From NCBI GenBank assembly GCA_900770385.1, contig CAAGKK010000016.1, positions 17,525-81,524 of the forward strand: a stretch of 64,000 nucleotides of DNA, written 5' to 3'. Below the pieces are notes generated by a model. That model was not told the origin of the DNA. It did no database searches and saw only the letters and a list, made by a program, of their open reading frames with translations. Source of the DNA: Clostridia bacterium (GTDB lineage: Bacteria; Bacillota; Clostridia; TANB77; CAG-508). The position numbers were made by a program, and so were the translations under genes. Each line of letters opens with the position of its first letter. Within the stretch, counting starts at the first letter, position 1. Shown here in pieces: positions 35,001-41,854 of the stretch.

Positions 35001-35517
35001 GGATCAAGTTGGATATGATACATATTGCAAGTTGTTAGACGAGGTTGTAAAAGACATGCAAGGAGTAGAATACCAAGAAGAAAAAGATGTTCAAATAGAC
35101 TTAAATGTATCAAGTTATATTCCAGATGAATACATAGAAAATACTGCACAAAAAATAGAAGTATATCAAAACATTGCATTATCTAAAAATGAGGAAGATA
35201 TACAAGATGTCATAGATGAAATAACAGATAGATATGGAAATATTCCAAAGGAATTAGAAAATTTATTAGATATTGCAAGAATAAAAAATCTATGTAAAGA
35301 AAAGAATATAATTAAGATTACTCAAAAGCAAAATAATATTGTATTTTTCTTTAATATAAATGATTTTGATACTGCAATAATAGATGTGTTAGTAAAAGAA
35401 TATAAAGATGATATAAGATTTTCACCAGGAGCAGAGCCATATATTACATTGAAGAATAAAGAAGAAAATGCAAAAGTAATTTTAAAGAAAGCAAAAGAAT
35501 TTTTAATAAAAATATAA
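32074..35517 (+). CDS. mfd: Transcription-repair coupling factor
   Basis: Mfd displaces RNA polymerase stalled at DNA lesions and recruits UvrA. The 1147 residues show the UvrB-homologous N-terminal part, the RNA-polymerase interaction domain at about 485-560 (DYVVHKTHGIGQFIGV), and the RecG-like translocase with Walker A GDVGYGKTEVAMR near 637 and DEEH near 734. QIRGRVGRS follows, and the C-terminal TRCF domain (after 1010) closes the protein. GGAG precedes the ATG. A perfect 10-base-pair hairpin (32149-32170) lies in its 26th-33rd codons. Confidence 0.97.
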   Translation: MNEIANILTQNEKFKDIVKEIKLNTTPISILGLVDVAKIQFASALLEQTNKKICIITYNEIQAKNLLKNLNYFNKKVVYFPKKEIVTYDYDVESKDLIYERMDALNKIYTNEAQIIVTTIEACMQEMIAKKDLFSNIISFEFDKNYNFEEIKQKLVNLGYERVDLIEGKGQFSIRGDILDIALTENKGVRIEFWGDEIDSIRYFNISSQRSIEEIKKINIYPAHEYVLNNSIDEVCKKIEETKEDFPYLEEAINNDIEQIKSGNYISKIDKYIKCFYNQRNTILDYLLKDTITFVDEIGKVKARVNNILLDNKSLITVLLEKKKFVPQIIENLKDFEHIDIDLKNRQIVYLENQDLPLNRPNSFSFTYKELNFYKANTEALIEKIETGLNDNKKIIVLAGNEESCNKLCNLLLEKNIPYKFEKKLENDISNKGVLVTTGILSSGFECFDTGLIVITGEELFYSEKKKRKKAVSAFKQGEKVVFADLKPGDYVVHKTHGIGQFIGVNTIKTLDITKDYIKIKYKGEDYLYVPTNDLDNIRKYIGGGEAEPRLNKLGSKEWEKTKAKVKNNLREVAQNLIELYAKRKKAKGFTFTKDTPWQTQFENDFPYTETDDQLRCISEVKKDMEKPLPMDRLLCGDVGYGKTEVAMRAAFKAVMDQKQVAYLVPTTVLANQQYEAFKERMQEFPIRIELLNRFRTLKEQKEVIRKLKLGEIDIVIGTHRILSKDIEFKDLGLLIIDEEHRFGVKDKEKIKELKETIDVLTMTATPIPRTLHMSIVGIRDMSVIYEPPQNRKPVQTYVLEYDKEVITEAITKELERDGQVFYLFNNVEGIIRKADEVQDLVPEAKVGFAHGKMTGKELEDIMQEFVEGKINVLVCTTILESGIDIPNANTIIVENADRLGLAQLYQIRGRVGRSNSQAYAYITYKKEKMLSEIADKRLKAIKEFTEFGSGFKIAMRDLEIRGAGSLLGEIQHGHMDQVGYDTYCKLLDEVVKDMQGVEYQEEKDVQIDLNVSSYIPDEYIENTAQKIEVYQNIALSKNEEDIQDVIDEITDRYGNIPKELENLLDIARIKNLCKEKNIIKITQKQNNIVFFFNINDFDTAIIDVLVKEYKDDIRFSPGAEPYITLKNKEENAKVILKKAKEFLIKI

Positions 35518-35524
35518 TTTATAA

Positions 35525-35620
35525 GCATTTGGAATTTAATATTTAGAATTTTGTAATATAAAAAAGATTTTAGAACTAATTTTAATATAGCCAAACACCA
35601 ATTTCTAAACACCAAATACC
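35525..35620. repeat. Second inverted-repeat family, copy 2
   Basis: GCATTTGGAATTT...AATTTTG on the left is an imperfect inverted repeat of CCAAACACC...CACCAAATACC on the right. It resembles the element at 18041-18130 and fills the gap between mfd and the SpoU methyltransferase gene. Confidence 0.6.
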
Positions 35621-35640
35621 AGTATAAGGAGAGAATTTAA

Positions 35641-36435
35641 ATGCAAATAATTACAAGTAAAGATAATGAAATTATTAAAAATATAAGAAAACTAAAAGAA
35701 AAGAAATATAGAGACATAAATAATGAATATTTAATAGAAGGAATTAAATTATTAAAAGAAGCAATAGAGGAAAAAGTTAAAATAAAAGTAATTGTAATTT
35801 GTGAGGAATGTACTAAAGAAGGAATGATAGATAACAAACTTTTATATGAAATTGCAAAATATAACTGCATATATGTAAATGAAAAAGTTTTTGCTTTGTT
35901 AACAGATGTACAAAATCCACAAGGTGTGCTAGCAGTAATTGAAAAGAAAAATAAAGAAGAAGATATAAATTATAAGGAAGATATTATTGTTGCTTTAGAT
36001 GGAATACAAGATCCAGGTAATTTAGGAACAATATTAAGAACAATAGATAGTGTAGGTATTTCACAGGTTATAGTTTCAAAAGAGACAGCAGATAGTTATA
36101 ATCCTAAAGTTGTTCGTTCTACAATGGGAGCAATATTTAGGGTAAATGTGATAGAAAGTGAAGATTTATTAAAAACACTAAAAAATCTTAAAAAGCATAA
36201 ATACCAAATAATGGCTACTTCACTGGATACAGATAATAACATATATGATGTTGATTATAATAAAAAGGTAATTGTAATAGGAAATGAAGCAAACGGTGTA
36301 TCAAAAGAAATATTAGAATATGCAGATGAAAAGATTAAGATTCCTATGCTAGGAAAAACAGAAAGCTTAAATGCATCTGTTGCAACTTCAATAATTTTAT
36401 ATGAATATGTAAGAAGAAAATTAAATAATATATAG
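35641..36435 (+). CDS. SpoU/TrmH-family RNA 2'-O-methyltransferase
   Basis: The C-terminal SPOUT domain has all three motifs: DGIQDPGNLGTILRTIDSVGI (near residue 122), VIGNEANGVSKEI (near 213) and IPMLGKTESLNASVATSIILYE (near 233). The N-terminal 100 residues are the L30e-like RNA substrate-binding domain (NEYLIEGIKLLKEAI). It likely methylates a ribose in 23S rRNA (RlmB/TsnR-like), but the exact site cannot be read from sequence. GGAGAG precedes the ATG. It ends in TAG. Confidence 0.9.
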   Translation: MQIITSKDNEIIKNIRKLKEKKYRDINNEYLIEGIKLLKEAIEEKVKIKVIVICEECTKEGMIDNKLLYEIAKYNCIYVNEKVFALLTDVQNPQGVLAVIEKKNKEEDINYKEDIIVALDGIQDPGNLGTILRTIDSVGISQVIVSKETADSYNPKVVRSTMGAIFRVNVIESEDLLKTLKNLKKHKYQIMATSLDTDNNIYDVDYNKKVIVIGNEANGVSKEILEYADEKIKIPMLGKTESLNASVATSIILYEYVRRKLNNI

Positions 36436-36473
36436 AACAAATCGGCCGATTTGAATTTTAAAATGCAAAGAGA

Positions 36474-36510
36474 AAATCCCAACTAAGATTATAATTCTTG
36501 GTTGGGATTT
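36474..36510. terminator. Terminator hairpin at the end of the serS-engB-DUF4364 operon
   Basis: AAATCCCAAC pairs perfectly with GTTGGGATTT, with a further partial pairing in the loop. It overlaps the last codons of the DUF4364 gene. On the minus strand it is followed by TTTTC; it may also stop the SpoU gene transcript. Confidence 0.7.
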
Positions 36511-37040
36511 GTTAATAAATCTATTATTTTTGGATATATATTAATTGCATTTTCTTTCCAATTATCTGAGATAAATTTTGCTTGTTCACGAGAAGCGGCA
36601 AATGTAGAAACTTCAAAAATATTTTTATTATTTTCAACTACTTTACATTTAACTGTGAATTCTTTTTCACTATGTGGAACAAATTCAGAAACAATAGAAA
36701 TTTCTTCTTCTATAGATTCTAATTCACCTTTAATAGTTTGATCTATTTTTAGCTTTATAATACCGGGAACTAGTTCTTTTGTTAATCCTAAGGCATTTTT
36801 TCCAGCGGAGGTAATTCTGTACAAATTGTCAGTTGCATTTTCTGGAGTATATATTTCTATATATTTATTTTCTAATAAATCTAATAAGAATTGTTGAAAA
36901 TAAAAATAATTCATATCTGTAATAGATAAAACAAGTTGCAATAATTCAGCATTATTTACTGGTTTATTTACTGTATTTAGAATATATAAAATTAGTACTT
37001 TATTCTGAGCTAAAGTTTCATTATCAGATGTTAGCTTCAT
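36489..37040 (-). CDS. DUF4364 family winged-helix protein
   Basis: The 183-residue protein begins with a winged-helix-like domain (LAQNKVLILYILNTVNKPV, a pattern resembling PadR/MarR folds) and continues into a beta-rich domain containing EFTVKCKVVE. This combination and the position next to engB match the clostridial DUF4364 family. Function unknown; a DNA-binding role is only suggested by the fold. It follows engB by 22 bases and is the last gene of the operon. Confidence 0.8.
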   Translation of the reverse strand: MKLTSDNETLAQNKVLILYILNTVNKPVNNAELLQLVLSITDMNYFYFQQFLLDLLENKYIEIYTPENATDNLYRITSAGKNALGLTKELVPGIIKLKIDQTIKGELESIEEEISIVSEFVPHSEKEFTVKCKVVENNKNIFEVSTFAASREQAKFISDNWKENAINIYPKIIDLLTNPNQEL

Positions 37041-37062
37041 TGCTTATCTCCATTCTTTCATT

Positions 37063-37659
37063 TTAGTTATTATTAAATGATATATATTTTTCAATTTCGT
37101 TCCATACAGCTTCACTGTATATTTTTTTTGAAGAAGAAAAAGGAAGAATAACATCATTGTCGTTTGCTTCTAAACTATTTCTTAAATCATTTACATATGA
37201 ATTAACCTTTGTAGGAGCAATTTTATCAGCTTTATTTGCTAAAACAATGTAATTATGCCCAATACTTCTAATGTAATTAAACATTAATATATCATTATCA
37301 GAAGGCTTATGCCTAATATCTATTAAAAGAATAATTAGGTTTATATTTTTTCTTGTGAAAAGGTATTCTTCAATAAATTCAGAAACCTTTTCTTGTTCCT
37401 GCTTAGACATTTTACTATATCCATAACCAGGTAAATCTACAAAATAAAATTTGGAATCTATATCATAGAAATTAATTTGTCTTGTTTTTCCTGGTTGACT
37501 ACTTGTTCTTGCTAAAGATTTTCTATTTACTAATGTATTTATAAATGATGATTTACCTACATTAGATTTTCCAGCTAAAACAATTTCAGGCAAATTGCTT
37601 TTTGGATATTGTTTTGGACCAACAGCAGAAATTTCAAATTTTGGATTTTTTACAATCAT
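37063..37659 (-). CDS. engB: Ribosome biogenesis GTPase EngB (YsxC)
   Basis: This essential GTPase helps assemble the 50S subunit. G motifs are visible: G1 GKSNVGKSSF, G2/G3 PGKTRQINFYDID...DLPGYGYSK, G4 NKAD, and G5 SSSKK. The 198-residue length is typical. The frame begins at 37671, but the ATG at 37659 is preferred since GGAG (within ATGGAGAAAAAT) lies the right distance before it. It lies downstream of serS in the same operon. Confidence 0.95.
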   Translation of the reverse strand: MIVKNPKFEISAVGPKQYPKSNLPEIVLAGKSNVGKSSFINTLVNRKSLARTSSQPGKTRQINFYDIDSKFYFVDLPGYGYSKMSKQEQEKVSEFIEEYLFTRKNINLIILLIDIRHKPSDNDILMFNYIRSIGHNYIVLANKADKIAPTKVNSYVNDLRNSLEANDNDVILPFSSSKKIYSEAVWNEIEKYISFNNN

Positions 37660-37685
37660 ATTTTTCTCCATTTCATTGTTTGTGT

Positions 37686-38978
37686 TTAGTGTTTTTTATT
37701 TGGTATTAATTTTTCTACTCCACCCATATATGGTCTTAAAACTTCTGGAATGTTTATACTTCCGTCTTGATTATAGTTATTTTCTAATAAAGCAATAAGC
37801 ATACGAGGAGGAGCAACTACTGTATTATTTAATGTGTGTGCTAAATAATTTCCTTTTTCACCTTTTATACGAATGCTTAATCTTCTACTTTGGGCATCTG
37901 TTAAATTTGAACAACTTCCTACTTCAAAGTATTTTTGTTGTCTTGGACTCCAAGCTTCTACATCAACACTTTTTGCTTTTAAATCTGCCAAATCCCCACT
38001 GCAACATTCTAGTGTACGAACAGGAATATCCATACTTCTAAATAATTCAACTGTATATGACCATAGTTTGTTATACCAATTGTAACTATCTTCTGGTTCA
38101 CATACAACTATCATTTCTTGTTTTTCAAATTGATGAATTCTGTATACACCGCGTTCTTCAATTCCATGAGCGCCTTTTTCTTTTCTAAAGCATGGAGAAT
38201 AAGAAGTCATTGTATAAGGCATGTTTTCTTTAGCTAATATTTGACCTTTAAATTTTCCTATCATAGAATGCTCACTAGTACCAATTAAATATAAGTTTTC
38301 ACCTTCTATTTTGTACATCATTGCATCCATTTCTTCAAAACTCATAACTCCATCTACAACTTCAGAGCGTATCATATATGGCGGAATACAATATGTAAAA
38401 CCTTTATTTATCATAAAATCCCTTGCATAAGATAATACAGCAGAATGAAGTCTTGCCATATCACCCATTAGATAATAAAAACCATTCCCTGCTACACGAC
38501 GAGCAGAGTCTAAATCTAAGCCACAAAAACTTTCCATTATATCTGCATGATAAGGTATTTCATAATCTGGAACAATAGGTTCTCCAAATTTTTCTATTTC
38601 TACATTTTGAGAATCATCTTTTCCAACAGGAACAGAATCATGAATTATGTTTGGAATTTTCATCATTCTTGATTTTATTTCTTCAGAATATTGTTCTTCT
38701 AATTTTTCGTTTTCTAGTAATTCATTATTAATTTCTTGAACTTTATATTTAATATTTTCTGCTTCTTCTTTCTTTCCTTCTTTCATTAAGATACCAATTT
38801 GATTACTTAATGTTTTTCTTTCATTTCTAAGTTCATCACCATGCATCATTGTTTGTCTATTTTTTATATCTAAATCGATTACTTCATCAACTAAAGGTAA
38901 TTTATAATCTTGAAATTTTTTCTTTATATTTTCTTTAACTTTGTCTGGATTTTCTCTTAAAAATTTTATATCAATCAT
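37686..38978 (-). CDS. serS: Seryl-tRNA synthetase
   Basis: SerRS charges tRNA-Ser. The N-terminal coiled-coil arm (about residues 30-100, with DELRNERKTLSNQIG) binds the tRNA's long variable arm. Class II motifs follow: motif 2 in CFRKEKGAHGIEERGVYRIHQF, and motif 3 near the C-terminus in NTVVAPPRMLIALLENNY. The 430 residues are standard. GGAG precedes the ATG. It lies 12 bases downstream of a DUF1653 gene that is interrupted by a stop codon. No T-box leader was found. Confidence 0.96.
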   Translation of the reverse strand: MIDIKFLRENPDKVKENIKKKFQDYKLPLVDEVIDLDIKNRQTMMHGDELRNERKTLSNQIGILMKEGKKEEAENIKYKVQEINNELLENEKLEEQYSEEIKSRMMKIPNIIHDSVPVGKDDSQNVEIEKFGEPIVPDYEIPYHADIMESFCGLDLDSARRVAGNGFYYLMGDMARLHSAVLSYARDFMINKGFTYCIPPYMIRSEVVDGVMSFEEMDAMMYKIEGENLYLIGTSEHSMIGKFKGQILAKENMPYTMTSYSPCFRKEKGAHGIEERGVYRIHQFEKQEMIVVCEPEDSYNWYNKLWSYTVELFRSMDIPVRTLECCSGDLADLKAKSVDVEAWSPRQQKYFEVGSCSNLTDAQSRRLSIRIKGEKGNYLAHTLNNTVVAPPRMLIALLENNYNQDGSINIPEVLRPYMGGVEKLIPNKKH

Positions 38979-38990
38979 TATATGCTCCTT

Positions 38991-39251
38991 TTATTTTAAA
39001 AAATTGTTAGTTAAGTTTTCTACTAACTCAAATCTGTGCTTTTGTCCTGTAATATTATCAGGTCTTTTAGGTATTTCTTCTAAAAACATTTTTTCAGGAC
39101 GAACCTATATATTTTTTGAATCATCTCTTTTATATAAAGGTTTATATACAACCATTCTTTCTTGATTTTCCGAATCATAAGCAATATTTTCTACAAAATA
39201 ATAATTTCCTTTAAAATGTCTATAAACTTTTCCAATTTCTACAGTATTCAT
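38991..39251 (-). pseudogene. DUF1653 protein gene interrupted by an in-frame TAG
   Basis: Reading from an ATG at 39251 behind AGGAGG gives a clear DUF1653 start (VGKVYRHFKG-type: VEIGKVYRHFKGNYYFVEN, MVVYKPLYKRDD). Codon 49 (39107-39105) is TAG, after which the frame continues with VRPEKMFLEEIPKRPD to a TAA at 38991. The family normally has Trp before VRP, so a single TGG-to-TAG change explains it. TAG is used as a genuine stop elsewhere in the window, so readthrough is not expected. The break may be a real mutation or a base error. Confidence 0.82.
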
Positions 39252-39282
39252 ACAAACCTCCTATAGCAATATTATGTATTGT

Positions 39283-39311
39283 ATTTTATCATTTTTGCAT
39301 AAAAAAAGCAA
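39283..39311 (-). promoter_or_regulatory. Promoter of the DUF1653-serS-engB-DUF4364 operon
   Basis: On the minus strand TTGCTT (39311-39306) and TAAAAT (39288-39283) have a 17-base spacer, 32 bases upstream of the ATG at 39251. Confidence 0.65.
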
Positions 39312-39402
39312 TAGGAGACCCAAATACAAAAGTTTTATTTGAATAAATAATGCAAGAATAGCATATAATAATACAAATTTACAATTAAGGAGAAATTTGT
39401 AT

Positions 39403-39687
39403 ATGCAAGAAGAATTTGTAAGAGAAATTAAAATAAAAGAAAAAAGTAAAGAAGAGCTAAATGTTATATTAGTACAAAGCATTATAAAAACAAATAATGA
39501 ATTAATTAATGCAAGAAAAAATTATGAATTTGCAGAAGGAGAGTTAATAGATTATTATTTATATCAAATAAAAGCAAATCAAGCAAAGCTAAATTATCTA
39601 ATAAAGAAATCAAAAGCAAATGGTATAACTATAGATAGAATAAAACAAATTGAACTAAAGAATATAAATTATAATGATGCAATATAA
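39403..39687 (+). CDS. DUF2508 family protein (YaaL-like)
   Basis: The roughly 94-residue helical protein has the DUF2508 pattern: INARKNYEFAEGELIDYYLYQIKANQAKLNYLIKKSK. In B. subtilis its relative yaaL also precedes bofA, as here. Function unknown. The ATG at 39403 is preferred because AAGGAG lies nine bases upstream; an earlier TTG is too close to it. Putative -10 TATAAT lies at 39364-39369. Confidence 0.82.
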   Translation: MQEEFVREIKIKEKSKEELNVILVQSIIKTNNELINARKNYEFAEGELIDYYLYQIKANQAKLNYLIKKSKANGITIDRIKQIELKNINYNDAI

Positions 39688-39749
39688 ATTATGAATAAAA
39701 TAAAAAGACAAGTCATAATATTTATAAAGAATAAGGAATGGTGATTGAC

Positions 39750-40010
39750 TTGGATTTTAATAGTATAATTGCTTTTGTTGCATGTATTTTTTTTATATTT
39801 ATTGTTAGTAAAATTTTTATTGTTCCTATTAAGATTATATTAAAACTAATTTTAAATTCTATATTGGGAGGAGTTACTATATTTTTAATTAATGCAATAG
39901 GTGGCTTGTTTGGTTTTCATATTGGTATAAATATAATAACATCTATTTTTGTAGGATTATTAGGAATGCCAGGAGTAATAGCTATAATATTAATAAAATT
40001 ATTATTTTAA
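39750..40010 (+). CDS. bofA: BofA-family membrane protein (pro-sigma-K processing inhibitor)
   Basis: BofA holds the SpoIVFB protease inactive in the forespore outer membrane until engulfment signalling; this is family knowledge. The protein is almost entirely membrane-embedded, and its C-terminal half carries the family's LINAIGGLFGFHIGINIITSI and VGLLGMPGVIAIILIK. An ATG at 39738 is in frame, but its AAGGA is adjacent with no spacing, so TTG at 39750 behind GGTGA is favoured. The yaaL-bofA order is as in Bacillus. Presence supports a sporulating ancestry. Confidence 0.85.
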   Translation: MDFNSIIAFVACIFFIFIVSKIFIVPIKIILKLILNSILGGVTIFLINAIGGLFGFHIGINIITSIFVGLLGMPGVIAIILIKLLF

Positions 40011-40129
40011 AGAATATTGTTGAAAAATATCTAAAAATATAATATAATCTACAATGTAAATAAGTTATGTTAAGAATAGTATAATATTCTTAAAAAATTA
40101 TTTGCAATATTTACAAGGAGGCATAATAT

Positions 40130-41473
40130 ATGTCAAAAGTGTTTGTTCTACGCACACATGCATTACTTTCTTCTCGGACAAGTACTTTGAAATTTGGAGA
40201 TGACAACGAGATTGTCATACCAATCGGAGTATTGGAAGAATTAAAAAATGTGCAAGAAGGATCATTTGAAAAAAAGCGGATTGCTAGGGAATTACTAGAA
40301 TATATCAATAGTTTTCCTGCTTTAAAGCTAATATCTGAAAGTGGAGTTGAACAGAAAAATGGTAGCATACTAAGAGTATGTAACCAATACAAAGGTACAG
40401 CTATACATTTTGAAGATTTGGGAAAATCAGGAAATGAAACACTTGATATCTGCGTTGGCATTAGAGATCAAGAAAAGAAAGATGTAGTCTTGGTAACAAA
40501 CAATCCAGTGTTACAGTTCAGGGCTAGAATGCAATCAATAAGGGCCGAAAACTTTAAGGATGAAATATTTCCTAAATTAAAAGATCAGTATACTGGAAGA
40601 GGTAAAATTTTTGTATCTAAAAGTGATATTGATTCATTTTATGAAAATGGATTTATCAGATATGCAGAAATTGCTGAATATAATCAAGAAGATTTTGTAC
40701 CAAACAAATTCTTTATTATAACAGATAGTATTAATTCAGCTTTGGGAGTTTGCAAGGAAGATAAAATTGTAAAACTTAAATATCAAGATAAATATCCATA
40801 TGGAATAACACCCAAGAATGTAGGTCAAAAGTTTATGCTTGAAGCACTACAAGACGAAGATTGCCCACTAATTATTATTAAAGGCAGTGCAGGAACTGGC
40901 AAAACATTTTGCGCTTTGGCAGCAGGATTAGAGAATACTTTTAATAATAACAAGTATTCAAGAATTCTTGTTACACGATCTGTAACAGCAAGTGAGCAAT
41001 ACGGATTTTTACCAGGAGACATTGAAGAAAAGTTATCTCCATACTTGGCAGGAATAAAAGATAATTTGTCAATATTGTGTAATGCTGATAAAAAATCAAG
41101 AGATTTTAAAACTTCAGAAAAAGACGCAATAGAAAGAGGAGAATACTTCTTCGAAAAAGGTATTGTGCAAATACAGGCAATAGGATTTTTAAGAGGTCGT
41201 TCTATAGTTGATACTTATTTTATTATAGATGAGACTCAAAATATTGAGCCGGCTACAATAAAATCAATAGTAACAAGAGCGGCAGAAGGTTCAAAATTTA
41301 TATTTTTAGGTGATCCGACACAAATAGATAACCAAAATTTAACTGAAAGATTAAATGGATTAGTATATCTTTCAGAAAAAATGAAAGGAAATCATTTGTG
41401 TGCGCAAGTTACATTACTTGAAAATGAATCAGTAAGAAGTGAACTTGCAAAAGAAGCAGCAAAAATCTTGTAA
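40130..41473 (+). CDS. PIN-domain/PhoH-type ATPase (YlaK-like)
   Basis: The N-terminal 140 residues form a PIN-like nuclease domain with acidic positions (VIPIGVLEEL, DICVGIRDQ, VTNNPVLQFRAR). From about 235 a PhoH ATPase domain follows, with Walker A IIIKGSAGTGKTFCAL, RGRSIVDTYFIIDETQN (Walker B), and LGDPTQIDN. Such PhoH2/YlaK proteins are RNA helicase-nucleases. No antitoxin gene precedes it. Early codons (cgg, acg, tcg) look less AT-rich than those of its neighbours. AGGAGG precedes the ATG. The sporulation-cluster position where a phoH gene is usual (57977) holds something else. Confidence 0.9.
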   Translation: MSKVFVLRTHALLSSRTSTLKFGDDNEIVIPIGVLEELKNVQEGSFEKKRIARELLEYINSFPALKLISESGVEQKNGSILRVCNQYKGTAIHFEDLGKSGNETLDICVGIRDQEKKDVVLVTNNPVLQFRARMQSIRAENFKDEIFPKLKDQYTGRGKIFVSKSDIDSFYENGFIRYAEIAEYNQEDFVPNKFFIITDSINSALGVCKEDKIVKLKYQDKYPYGITPKNVGQKFMLEALQDEDCPLIIIKGSAGTGKTFCALAAGLENTFNNNKYSRILVTRSVTASEQYGFLPGDIEEKLSPYLAGIKDNLSILCNADKKSRDFKTSEKDAIERGEYFFEKGIVQIQAIGFLRGRSIVDTYFIIDETQNIEPATIKSIVTRAAEGSKFIFLGDPTQIDNQNLTERLNGLVYLSEKMKGNHLCAQVTLLENESVRSELAKEAAKIL

Positions 41474-41478
41474 AAAGC

Positions 41479-41511
41479 AAGCAACCATCATGTGTTTCAT
41501 GATGGTTGCTT
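41479..41511 (+). terminator. Intrinsic terminator of the PhoH gene
   Basis: AAGCAACCATCATG pairs perfectly with CATGATGGTTGCTT. The following sequence is only moderately T-rich (TACTATATTTT). Confidence 0.82.
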
Positions 41512-41520
41512 TACTATATT

Positions 41521-41784
41521 TTAATGTAAATTATTGCATAATATAACAATAATGAAAGTTATATAAATAAACGCAAATAAGGAAAGACCAACTATTCCTG
41601 TAATAAGACCAGCTTTTCCTAATTTACTTCCTGTTTGTTTATTTGCTTTTATTCCAAAAACAATACCTAATATTCCTGTAGGTAAGCTAATATACCAAAA
41701 TAAAGCAGATATAATTGATATAATTCCTAAAGTCAAAGCAGCAACACCTTTACATGTAGTTTTTTTTGTTTCTATTTCACTCAT
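41521..41784 (-). CDS. DUF4190 family small membrane protein
   Basis: The 87-residue protein has two membrane spans (about 12-34 and 58-82) and the motif GIVFGIKANKQTG...KAGLITGIVG, typical of DUF4190/DUF4870-like proteins. Function unknown. AGGAGG precedes the ATG. It ends head-on at the PhoH terminator. The 70-base gap to the next minus-strand gene shows no clear promoter, so it may be co-transcribed with neighbours only weakly. Confidence 0.8.
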   Translation of the reverse strand: MSEIETKKTTCKGVAALTLGIISIISALFWYISLPTGILGIVFGIKANKQTGSKLGKAGLITGIVGLSLFAFIYITFIIVILCNNLH

Positions 41785-41854
41785 AATAAAATCCTCCTAT
41801 TCTAAATCTAATACACTATTACATATCCTCATAAAGTGGAACTATAGATGATTT

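Noticed and set aside
38979..39260. T-box leader expected upstream of serS
   Set aside because: The space is filled by the interrupted DUF1653 gene; no T-box (AGGGTGGNACCGCG-like) or specifier stem was found.
40130..41473. PhoH/PIN gene as part of a toxin-antitoxin pair
   Set aside because: No small antitoxin-like frame precedes it; the upstream gene is bofA, and the promoter region is empty.
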